From Micromonospora fulviviridis (GTDB lineage Bacteria; Actinomycetota; Actinomycetes; Mycobacteriales; Micromonosporaceae), in the NCBI RefSeq assembly GCF_014648395.1, contig NZ_BMRA01000020.1, positions 1 to 51,718 on the forward strand: a DNA stretch of 51,718 bases, given 5' to 3'. This document shows, one piece after another, positions 35,823 through 42,476 of this stretch (the stretch's first letter is position 1; every line of letters begins with the position of its first letter). Under the pieces are notes generated by a model. That model saw nothing but the letters and a program-made list of their open reading frames with translations, searched no databases and was not told the origin of the DNA. The position numbers and the translations under genes are program-made.

Positions 35823-36889
35823 GACTCTTTCACCTCCGGCCCCGCCGACGTCCGGGGACGCGGCGGGGTGCTAGCGGATGGTCACGGGAGACCGCCGCCG
35901 GGCCCGCGGACGGCACGCGCGGCGAACCAGACCGTCCCCGGGAGGAGCCCTTCCTCCCTTGTCGGGTAGCGGGTGTTCGATGAGGTGTCAGCGCACCAAG
36001 CACTGCGCGGCACCCGAGGCGGCCGGCACGGCGGGCGGCCCGACTAGGTGCGGACCCGGCGGCGGGCGGGATCCTCGCCACGCCGTGGGCGATGAGAAGT
36101 CCCGCACCCCCAAACCGCCGGTTGTGTGCTCTGGCGAACGCCCCCGGTTATCACCGCCACTCACAGCGGCACACAGCAACTCCATCTCGCGCCGATTGGG
36201 CTCCGCCTCGATGTGATGGCGGAGGTCGGCCAGGGGCGACCGACGCGCGACACCTGGTCGAGCCGTGGCGATGTCAGGCACGGCTGTCAGACACGAAGCA
36301 CCACAGAAGGCCGCCCAAGTTAGCGACAGGCGCCGATGACACGGCGCGGACCACACCTCCTGTGACCATCGCCGCCGATGTCACCGATGCTTTCCTGCCG
36401 CTGACATGACTTCAGGTCTCGGTGTCAGACCGGCCTTGTGACGTCCTGGTGGCACTGACGTCGGCGCCGCGTCGCGCCACACGCGGCACCGGTGACAGCG
36501 TCGTGGTCGCCCAATGTCACAGGTGTCGGGATGTGAGTCATTGTGAGCGGCCGTGGGCGGCGGTGAGTGTCACCTCCGGCCGGTCGCAACCCCGTCGCGC
36601 TCCATCCGGTTGTCGACGGCTCTGCCGTCGGCGGCCGGTGGCATCAGCGCCTGGCTTGTGTCACAGCCCAGCTCAACGGCACTGACAAATCCAATGCCAA
36701 CGACATCGGCTCGATGTCACGGGTTCCCTGCCTGTGGCGATGTCACGAGTGCCGGCGCCGGCCCGCAGGGCCGTGGCCTGCGCTGTGAGCGGGCTGTGTG
36801 ACGGCCGTGGCCCAATCGGTACCGCCGCACCGCCGTGACATCGCAGCCTTGCGAAACCGGCGGTCATCTTCGACAGGGGGAGTTGTGAC
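35823..36889. promoter_or_regulatory. Divergent control region of the element
   Basis: About 1,070 bases between the pilin gene (minus) and the sigma-like gene (plus). The right half carries at least nine TGTCAC/GTGACA hexamers, four of them inside a CGATGTCAC core, and the left half holds one copy of an inverted repeat shared with 38881. It should drive both arms of the element and may hold an operator array or iteron-like origin. No coding gene was accepted. Confidence 0.6.
36111..36149. repeat. Left copy of 39-bp inverted repeat
   Basis: This matches 38881-38919 in inverted orientation with one mismatch over 39 bases; the right copy begins AACCGGGGGCGTTCG. A further shared CCGCTGTGAG lies just outside, set 10 bases further away in this copy. 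The pair brackets the sigma-like gene, IS debris and the small repeat gene. Each copy also sits in front of a transcription unit (pilin operon, methyltransferase operon), so a shared promoter element is also possible. Confidence 0.85.
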
Positions 36890-36890
36890 A
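36379..36890. promoter_or_regulatory. TGTCAC site array (iteron or operator cluster)
   Basis: Exact TGTCAC or GTGACA occurs at 36379, 36492, 36515, 36568, 36659, 36715, 36741, 36835 and 36885, with near copies (TGTCA, TGTGA) between them and further left. Four copies extend to CGATGTCAC (near 36376, 36712, 36738 and, inverted, 36832). The last copy touches the ATG at 36890. Density far exceeds chance, and both orientations occur. This looks like repeated binding sites for one regulator or replication initiator. Confidence 0.75.
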
Positions 36891-37762
36891 TGAGCGTGCC
36901 CGCCGCCACCGACTGGCCAACCTCGCCTCTCGCAGCCGCAGACGCCGCCTTCACCGCCCTGACCGGCGAGCCAGCACCCTTGACACTCGACATGGGCGCC
37001 TTCGGCGTCCCCAACGCCGCCGGACCGGGCGCCATGACACTGCCGGCGCTGCGCGACTGGCTGCTGCGTCACCCTCAGGCATACGCGCTACGCGACGGCG
37101 TGTGGCGGGAGTTGATCCGCCGTGCCCGCCTCGACGGGCCGGCGTGGGTGATCGCCGCGGTCGGGATGGCCATGCCCGCCCTGCGCCGCTACGCCGGCCA
37201 GTTGTGCGCCGGCTACGACGGCGACCCCGACGACATCGACGCCGAGATCCTCACCGGATTCCTCACCGCCCTGCGCGACCGCGTCGACCTGACCCGCGAC
37301 GCCCCGTACGCGGCGCTGTGCCGGGCGGCGTGGCGCGCCGGGCACCGGCTGCGCCTGCAGGCCGGCGAGTACACCTCGATCGCCGACGTCGACCACCTGC
37401 CCGGCCCCCGCACCCCCAAGGTGCCCTACGGACATCCCGACGTGCTCGTGCGCCGCGCCGTCGGCCTGGGCATCCTCGACCCGGACGACGAACAGCCCTA
37501 CATCGACGTGCGGCTCGCACGGCGGGCGATCGAGCCGATCGCCGCCGGACTCGGCATCACCGTCGACGCCCTACGCATGCGTCTGGGTCGCATCGACACC
37601 CGCATCGCCGACGCACTGCACGCGGGCCTGCTCACCGGCATCGCCTCCCCGCACGCCGTCGCCACCTTCGCCGCGCAAGCCGAACACCGAGCAGCCACTC
37701 GCGCCGGCCGTGTCACCACTAGCCGACCGCACCTCGTGTCTGAAGGCGCGGCGGCCGCCTGA
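36890..37762 (+). CDS. Sigma-70-like regulatory protein (tentative)
   Basis: A 290-residue soluble protein. The central segment IAAVGMAMPALRRYAGQLCA followed by DPDDIDAEILTGFLTALRDR resembles the region 2 helices of sigma-70-like factors, and the later LARRAIEPIAAGLGITVDAL has the spacing of a region 4 helix-turn-helix. The family is not certain. It could be an ECF-like sigma factor or another DNA-binding regulator of this element type. The start ATG 36890 overlaps the last TGTCAC site, so autoregulation is plausible. No good Shine-Dalgarno lies just before it except GGGGGAG about ten bases upstream. Confidence 0.55.
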   Translation: MSVPAATDWPTSPLAAADAAFTALTGEPAPLTLDMGAFGVPNAAGPGAMTLPALRDWLLRHPQAYALRDGVWRELIRRARLDGPAWVIAAVGMAMPALRRYAGQLCAGYDGDPDDIDAEILTGFLTALRDRVDLTRDAPYAALCRAAWRAGHRLRLQAGEYTSIADVDHLPGPRTPKVPYGHPDVLVRRAVGLGILDPDDEQPYIDVRLARRAIEPIAAGLGITVDALRMRLGRIDTRIADALHAGLLTGIASPHAVATFAAQAEHRAATRAGRVTTSRPHLVSEGAAAA

Positions 37763-37832
37763 GGCGTCCACTGGCAGGGCCCTGCCTGCCCGATCCGAAC
37801 TCGCAAAACCCCGCGGCGCCCTCACCCTCTTA

Positions 37833-37983
37833 GGCCCTGTTTCATAAGCCGGGTCGGAGCCATTCGTTGATCGTGGCGGCGTGCACGGTGGCGTGGTAGC
37901 GGACGGCGAGTTTGTCGTAGCGGGTGGCCAGTGCTCGGTTGCGTTTGAGCCGCCGCCGCATCATTCCGGCCGGAGCGACCGAC
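37833..37983 (-). mobile_element. IS5-family remnant, right end
   Basis: An end-like sequence, GGCCCTGTTTCATAA, lies at 37833-37847, and minus-strand coding inside it gives the transposase C-terminus RALATRYDKLAVRYHATVHA plus TINEWLRPGL and a stop (37842-37972). RYDK followed by a Y/H and W near the end is typical of IS5-like DDE transposases. The rest of the element is gone; the left junction near 37983 touches a zinc-knuckle fragment. Confidence 0.7.
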
Positions 37984-37989
37984 CCTGGC

Positions 37990-38175
37990 CCGTACACGGG
38001 TGGCCTGCCCGCGATCGTCTGCACGCGCTGCCACACGCGGCGATGCTGGGCTGACTACCGCCGCAGCGACACGACCGGCCGCCGTCCGGTGTGCGCATGG
38101 TGCGACCGTGCCGCAGACGTTGCCCGCGGCGCTGCCAGGCTGGCCCGGCCGCTTGGCCCGGGCTGCGACCGGTGA
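37990..38175 (+). pseudogene. Zinc-knuckle gene fragment
   Basis: About 60 codons. The frame reads AIVCTRCHTRRCWADYRRSD then GRRPVCAWCDRAADVA, two CxxC pairs in the layout of small zinc-binding domains found near HNH or endonuclease VII-like proteins. The start is missing because the frame runs into the IS remnant at its left side, so the original gene was probably cut by that insertion. It may instead be a chance frame. Confidence 0.35.
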
Positions 38176-38301
38176 CCGCCTCGGCCGACCAGGAGTGCCT
38201 GGGTCGCTGAATCATGCTTCCGCCGGCCGCGTTCGGCCACGAGAAGCGCATGGCGGAAGGCTGGCACCGCTTGTGCCGTGCAACCGTTTCCGGTCAGAGC
38301 A

Positions 38302-38589
38302 TTAGTCGGTAACAGCGGCCGCCTTCCTCGCCTGCTCGCGCCTGGACTCCCGCATCGCCAACAGGCGGGCTGTCCGGGTGGACTGAGCGGCCGTATTAGC
38401 TTCGGTAGCAGCGGCCGCCTTCCTCGCCTGCTCGCGCCTCAACGCCAACACCATGAGGAGCGGCGAGACCTGTCCGCTCCCGGTGGACCGAGCGGCCGTC
38501 TTGCCGCTAGCTTTGGCGGCGGCGAGTCGATTCGCCTCCCTGATCGCACGGTTCTCCCGGTTGACCCGGCTCCAATTCATCTTTGTCAC
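38302..38589 (-). CDS. Small basic protein with internal repeat
   Basis: A 95-residue highly basic protein with no hydrophobic segment. Helices rich in Arg/Ala include VNRENRAIREANRLAAAKAS, and the unit RREQARKAAA occurs twice (roughly residues 51-60 and 82-91). At DNA level a block of about 30 bases (GCGGCCGCCTTCCTCGCCTG onward) is repeated 96 bases apart, which shows internal duplication. The start is GTG 38589 with AGGAAAGG upstream; ATG 38580 is possible. A DNA- or RNA-binding role is possible from charge, nothing more. Confidence 0.5.
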   Translation of the reverse strand: MTKMNWSRVNRENRAIREANRLAAAKASGKTAARSTGSGQVSPLLMVLALRREQARKAAAATEANTAAQSTRTARLLAMRESRREQARKAAAVTD

Positions 38590-38963
38590 TATTGGCCTTT
38601 CCTGCTGCGGTCAGGTCATCCGGCATGGCAGGTTATTTCATACCGGCTTCGCGGCGCCAACAAAGGGCCCGCCCTAGGTGAGGGCGCCGCTGCATGTCCC
38701 CACCGCACAGCAGCCGAACGCCACACGCCCCGCCCAGCCGGGTTGAGCGGGCGCACGCCACTGGAGCAAACGGCGGGGCGCTCGCGACCCCCTCACCAGC
38801 CCAGTACCGCTATACCGCCGCTGACCCGCGATGTGAGCGCAACGAACGCCTGACCGTGAGCGCTTGCGAGCCGCTGTGAGAACCGGGGGCGTTCGTCAGA
38901 GCACACAACCGCCGGTTTGAGGGTGTCAGCGCACTACCCGCGCGGCGCGGAGCCGACATCCAA
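38590..38963. promoter_or_regulatory. Upstream region of the methyltransferase operon
   Basis: About 370 bases with no gene. It holds the right copy of the inverted repeat (38881-38919) and several GTGAGCG-like words. The methyltransferase genes probably start transcription here. Confidence 0.45.
38881..38919. repeat. Right copy of 39-bp inverted repeat
   Basis: Inverted partner of 36111-36149, identical at 38 of 39 positions, with CCGCTGTGAG immediately before it. It lies 45 bases before the first methyltransferase-like gene. Confidence 0.85.
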
Positions 38964-39848
38964 ATGCGCGAGCACACGCCGCAGCACCACCACGACCCCG
39001 CCCACCCCGTCGACCCGCATGTCGACCCGACCCTCATCGACCTGGTGGCCGGTGACCCGCCGGTCCCGATCACCGTGTGGCGCACCGCCCGCACCGACGC
39101 CGACACCGGCCGCGCGATCGGCGCCCGGCTGGCCTACCGGCTCGTGGCCGCCTACAGCCGCCCCGGCGATGCGGTCATCGACCTCACCACCGACCACGCC
39201 CTCACCAGCGCCTGCGCCACGGGCGGGCGCCGGCACCACCGCGGCTGGTTCACCGACGCGTCCAGCCTGATCATCGGCCCGCCGACCCGCACCGACCCGG
39301 CCGCCCAGCCCGACAACAGCGACCTGCCGGACACGGGCGCCTGGTTCGGTGACGACCTCACCGACGCCGACCTGCCCCCAGCCAGCAACCCGGCGGTCCC
39401 TGTACCCGACGGCGCGTCCCTGGCGGAGGTGACCAGCCTGGTCGTGGCCTGCTGGCCCCTCGACACCGCCGACGCGACCAACCGCATCCGACTGGCATGG
39501 CTGTTGACCGCCTGTACGCGGCTGCTGCGCCCCGGCGGCTGCCTGATCCTCGTCGTCACCGCCCCCGCCAGCCCGGCCGCCCCGCAGGACTTCACCCCCG
39601 TCGTGCAGGCGGCCGCCGCCGTCGGGCTCGGCTACCTGCAACACATCGTCGCCGTCACCGCCAACACGTGCGGCGACGCGTTCGTCTACCACGTCACCGA
39701 CGAGGAACTGCTCGCCCTCGCCACGCAGGCCGAGCAGCCATGGACGGTGGCGCACCTGCAGGTGCACGCGGACCTGCTGGTGTTCACCCACCACCAGGCG
39801 CCCACCTCCCAGCGGAACCCACGCTCGGAAGGCGGTCGCCGTGGCTGA
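38964..39848 (+). CDS. Degenerate methyltransferase-like protein
   Basis: A 294-residue protein. It aligns by eye with the next gene: GDAVIDLTTDHALTSACATG here stands where GDLVLDPMCGIGTTLVEA stands there, and LLRPGGCLILVVTAP where LLRPGGTVVVTARP does. The SAM-binding DPxxGxG and the catalytic (S/T)PPY are missing, so it is probably not an active methylase and could be a regulatory or specificity partner of its neighbour. The start is ATG 38964, with CGGAG about 11 bases upstream. Its stop overlaps the next start by 8 bases, consistent with a coupled pair. The family has no name that I know. Confidence 0.65.
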   Translation: MREHTPQHHHDPAHPVDPHVDPTLIDLVAGDPPVPITVWRTARTDADTGRAIGARLAYRLVAAYSRPGDAVIDLTTDHALTSACATGGRRHHRGWFTDASSLIIGPPTRTDPAAQPDNSDLPDTGAWFGDDLTDADLPPASNPAVPVPDGASLAEVTSLVVACWPLDTADATNRIRLAWLLTACTRLLRPGGCLILVVTAPASPAAPQDFTPVVQAAAAVGLGYLQHIVAVTANTCGDAFVYHVTDEELLALATQAEQPWTVAHLQVHADLLVFTHHQAPTSQRNPRSEGGRRG

Positions 39849-40833
39849 GCACCTGCCCTTCCCCGCCGACCCGAACCAGCCGGCAAACCCGGCCGAGGAC
39901 ACCCACCAAGGCCAGCACCGCCACTACGAGGGCCGCCACCGCGACACCGGCGGACGCCACCGCGCGCCGGGCGCACCAGAGGGCCTGTCGGTGTGGGCGA
40001 CCGCCCAGCGGACAGGGCCGGTGCAGCGCCGCGGCCGCTACGTGCCCGAGTCGGTCAAACACCCCGCCCGGATGCTGCCCGCGATCGCCGCCCACGCCAT
40101 CGCCGCCTACACCCAGCCCGGCGACCTGGTCCTCGACCCGATGTGCGGAATCGGCACCACCCTGGTCGAAGCGATCCACGCGGGCCGCGACGCGATCGGG
40201 GTGGAGTACGAGCCGCGATGGTCGAACATCGCCGACGCCAACATCACCCACGCACAGCAACAGGGCGCCGGCGGCCGGGCCTCCGTGGTCCGCGGCGACG
40301 CCACCCGCCTGCGATCGCTGCTGCCCGCCGCCCTCACCGGGCAGGTCGCCCTGGTCGTCACCTCACCGCCATACGGGCCCACCGTTCACGGCCTCGTCCG
40401 GCCCGGCGCCGACGGGGTGGCGAAGTTCGACAACGCCTACAACGACGGCACCGACCGCAGGAACCTCGCCTACCGGGACCTCACCGGTCTCACCGACGGG
40501 TTCGAGCAGATCCTGTCCGGGTGCGCGGTGCTGCTGCGCCCCGGCGGCACCGTGGTGGTCACCGCCCGTCCGTGGCGCAAGAACGGCCAGCTCGTCGACC
40601 TGCCCAGCGCGGTCATCGCCGCCGGTGTCCGCGCGGGCCTCATCCCGACCGAGCGGTGCGTCGCGCTCCTCGCCGCGGTCCGCGACGGGCGGCTCGTCGC
40701 CCGGCCGTCGTTCTTCCAACTTCAAGCCGTGCGCAAGGCCCGCACCGGCGGCACGCCGTTGCACCTGATCACCCACGAGGACGTGTTGATCTTCCGCCGG
40801 CCGGAACTACCCGCGGAGGTCGCCGATGACTGA
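39841..40833 (+). CDS. DNA methyltransferase, N4/N6 type
   Basis: A 330-residue SAM-dependent enzyme that modifies an amino group of DNA. SAM-binding motif I is LVLDPMCGIGTT near residues 96-107 and catalytic motif IV is VVTSPPYG at about 172-179, the TSPPY form common in N4-cytosine and some N6-adenine methylases. Later LRPGGTVVVTARPW is the usual motif VI-VII segment. Which base is modified cannot be told from the sequence. GTG 39841 follows GGAAGGCGGTCGCC. No restriction endonuclease gene is adjacent, so it may be an orphan used to protect the transferred element from host restriction. Confidence 0.85.
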   Translation: MAEHLPFPADPNQPANPAEDTHQGQHRHYEGRHRDTGGRHRAPGAPEGLSVWATAQRTGPVQRRGRYVPESVKHPARMLPAIAAHAIAAYTQPGDLVLDPMCGIGTTLVEAIHAGRDAIGVEYEPRWSNIADANITHAQQQGAGGRASVVRGDATRLRSLLPAALTGQVALVVTSPPYGPTVHGLVRPGADGVAKFDNAYNDGTDRRNLAYRDLTGLTDGFEQILSGCAVLLRPGGTVVVTARPWRKNGQLVDLPSAVIAAGVRAGLIPTERCVALLAAVRDGRLVARPSFFQLQAVRKARTGGTPLHLITHEDVLIFRRPELPAEVADD

Positions 40834-40885
40834 CGACCCCCCGCTGGGCACCAACGTCCGCACCCGTGCGCGGGAGGTGGCGTGA
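40826..40885 (+). CDS. Possible 19-residue coupling peptide
   Basis: The frame ATG 40826 to TGA 40883-40885 encodes MTDDPPLGTNVRTRAREVA. Its start overlaps the end of the N4/N6 methylase gene and its stop overlaps the GTG of the C5 methylase, an arrangement that suggests translational coupling between the two methylase genes. It may have no function of its own. Confidence 0.3.
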   Translation: MTDDPPLGTNVRTRAREVA

Positions 40886-42052
40886 GTGACCCCGTTCCCG
40901 GGCCGCGGATCGGATCGCTGTGCACCGGCTACGGCGGTCTCGACATGGCCGTCGAACTGGTGCTCGGCGGCCACCTCATCTGGTACGCCGAAACCGACCG
41001 ACACGCCCGCACCGTCTGCGCCCACCACTGGCCGCTCGTTCCCAACCTCGGCGACATCCGCACCGTCGACTGGACCCGCGTCCCACCCGCCGACGTCCTC
41101 ACGGCGGGCTTCCCCTGCCAGGACATCTCCAACGCCGGCAAACGCGCCGGCATCACCGGCCCCCACTCCAGCCTCTGGCACCACATCACCAAAGCCCTTC
41201 GCATCCTTCGACCCCCACTCGTGTTCGTGGAAAACGTCGCCGCCCTCCGCCAACGCGGACTCGACGTCGTCCACGCCGACCTGGCCACGCTCGGGTACGA
41301 CACGAGCTGGCTATGCCTACGCGCATCCGACATCGGCGCACCCCACCGACGCGACCGACTGTTCCTGCTCGCCACCGATGGGGGAGACGCTACGGACACT
41401 TCCCACACCCTGCGCCCGTGACGGCAAAGGGCCGGGCCACCAGTACGGACTGCCAGACGTCATCGAACCCCACGGCAACCGCCACGACCTTCTGCCAACC
41501 CCACGGGCGAGCGACACCGGCACGCCCGGCCGCCACGCCGGCAACGGATTCCGGCCACCACTGTCACAGGTGCTCCTGCCCACCCCGCGGGCCACCGATG
41601 GACAGAAAGGCTGCCCCGGACAACGGGGATCCCACGGAGACCTCACCCTCCCATCTGCCGCCGTGCGGCTCCCGACACCACGGGCCTCCGACGCCCATGG
41701 CCCTGGCCACCACGGCCACGGCGGCCCGGACCTGCGAACCACCCTCGCCGAGCTCACCACTGGCAACCTCGGAACGCTCGACGAGACCACATGGGGGATC
41801 TACGCCCCCGCTGTCGCTCGCTGGGAACTGCTGACCGGGCGGCCCGTTCCGGCGCCCACCCAACCCGGCCGCTACGGCAAGACGGTTCTGGCGCCCCCGT
41901 TCGTGGAGTGGCTCATGGGGCTACCCGCGCACTGGGTCACGGATCCCTCGTTCGGCCTTCCCCGTACCGCCGCGCTTCGCGTCCTCGGCAACGGTGTCGT
42001 CCCCGCCCAGGCAGCGGCAGCGCTTCGCCTCCTGCTGTGCCGCTACCACTGA
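40882..42052 (+). pseudogene. C5-cytosine DNA methyltransferase, frameshifted
   Basis: All key motifs of a Dcm-like enzyme are present but in two frames. In the first frame, starting at GTG 40882: motif I GYGGLDMAVE, motif IV catalytic GFPCQDIS (Cys), motif VI FVENVAAL, and HRRDRLF. That frame ends at a TGA near 41421. The second frame carries the rest (PTPRASD repeats, WGIYAPAVARWELLTGR, VEWLMGLPAHWV, then LRVLGNGVVP, motif X) to TGA at 42052. The shift lies near 41370-41400, close to a run of five G in GATGGGGGAGA. It may be a real mutation, a sequencing error, or a natural slip; a second ORF could restart at ATG 41382. A terminator follows. Confidence 0.8.
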
Positions 42053-42067
42053 CCCCTGTCCACCGCC

Positions 42068-42115
42068 GGTGGCTCTTCGCGGGCAGGCCGGCACGGCTGC
42101 CTGCGAAGAGCCACC
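42068..42115 (+). terminator. Strong intrinsic terminator
   Basis: The arms 42068-42086 and 42097-42115 form a 19-bp stem (one G-U pair) around a 10-base loop; the outer part pairs GGTGGCTCTTCGC with its complement. It is followed by TCTCGTTCTTTT. It ends the methyltransferase operon 15 bases after the last stop codon and is the clearest intrinsic terminator in the window. Confidence 0.9.
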
Positions 42116-42476
42116 TCTCGTTCTTTTGGCCTGCTCCCTGCCACTGCAACAAACCGGAGAAGCTCTGATGCCGTCCATCCCCAGCCGATCTCGACATCGG
42201 CTACCAACACCGGCACCCCGCCCGCCCACCGAGCCGGTCACAGCGAGGACCAGGAACCCCGCCGCTACACCTGGCCGAGGCAGCGGCACTGCTACGCGTC
42301 GCGCTGGTCGCGCTGAACCCACGCGGAGATCAGGGAGGTGTAGCGGCCTTCCCGGCGCAGCAGCGCGCCCTTGCCGGCCATGTCCAGGCCCTCGTAATCG
42401 GTACGAATCCGTGCCTCGTACGCCGCAATGAGCGTGGCAGCATCAGCTCCCTCATCGTGATGCGGCGACCCGGCGG
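42116..42476. other. Fragmented region with gene debris
   Basis: About 360 bases. A plus-strand frame near 42250-42300 reads TPPLHLAEAAALLRVA, reminiscent of an excisionase-type helix-turn-helix start, but it runs straight into an IS3-like remnant. An ATG at about 42168 follows GGAGAAGCTCTG, so a small gene may once have begun here. Nothing intact is called. Confidence 0.4.
42292..42432 (-). pseudogene. Transposase N-terminal fragment (IS3-like)
   Basis: The minus-strand frame gives ARIRTDYEGLDMAGKGALLR then REGRYTSLISAWVQRDQRDA and a stop. This is the helix-turn-helix start of IS3-type transposases (typically AGKGALLRREGLYTS). The rest of the IS is absent, so this is a truncated remnant. 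It overlaps the start of the lipoprotein gene region by position only. Confidence 0.65.

Larger units (their letters stand above)
11374..42052. mobile_element. Conjugative-element core (T4SS-like array)
   Basis: This span groups the genes read as one integrative/conjugative element or integrated plasmid. The minus-strand T4SS core (35822 to 29248) is followed by accessory genes down to 11374, and a plus-strand regulator and methyltransferase arm runs from 36890 to 42052. The grouping rests on co-orientation, very short junctions, MPF-type proteins (VirB2, B3, B4, B6 and VirD4-like) and a wall hydrolase. No relaxase, Rep, ParA or intact integrase is visible and no att direct repeat was identified, so the true ends are unknown. 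IS debris at 37833 and 42292 shows later rearrangement. Confidence 0.55.

Noticed and set aside
37773..37786. 14-bp palindrome GGCAGGGCCCTGCC after the sigma-like gene
   Set aside because: No loop or T-tract and short enough to arise by chance in GC-rich DNA; not called as a terminator.
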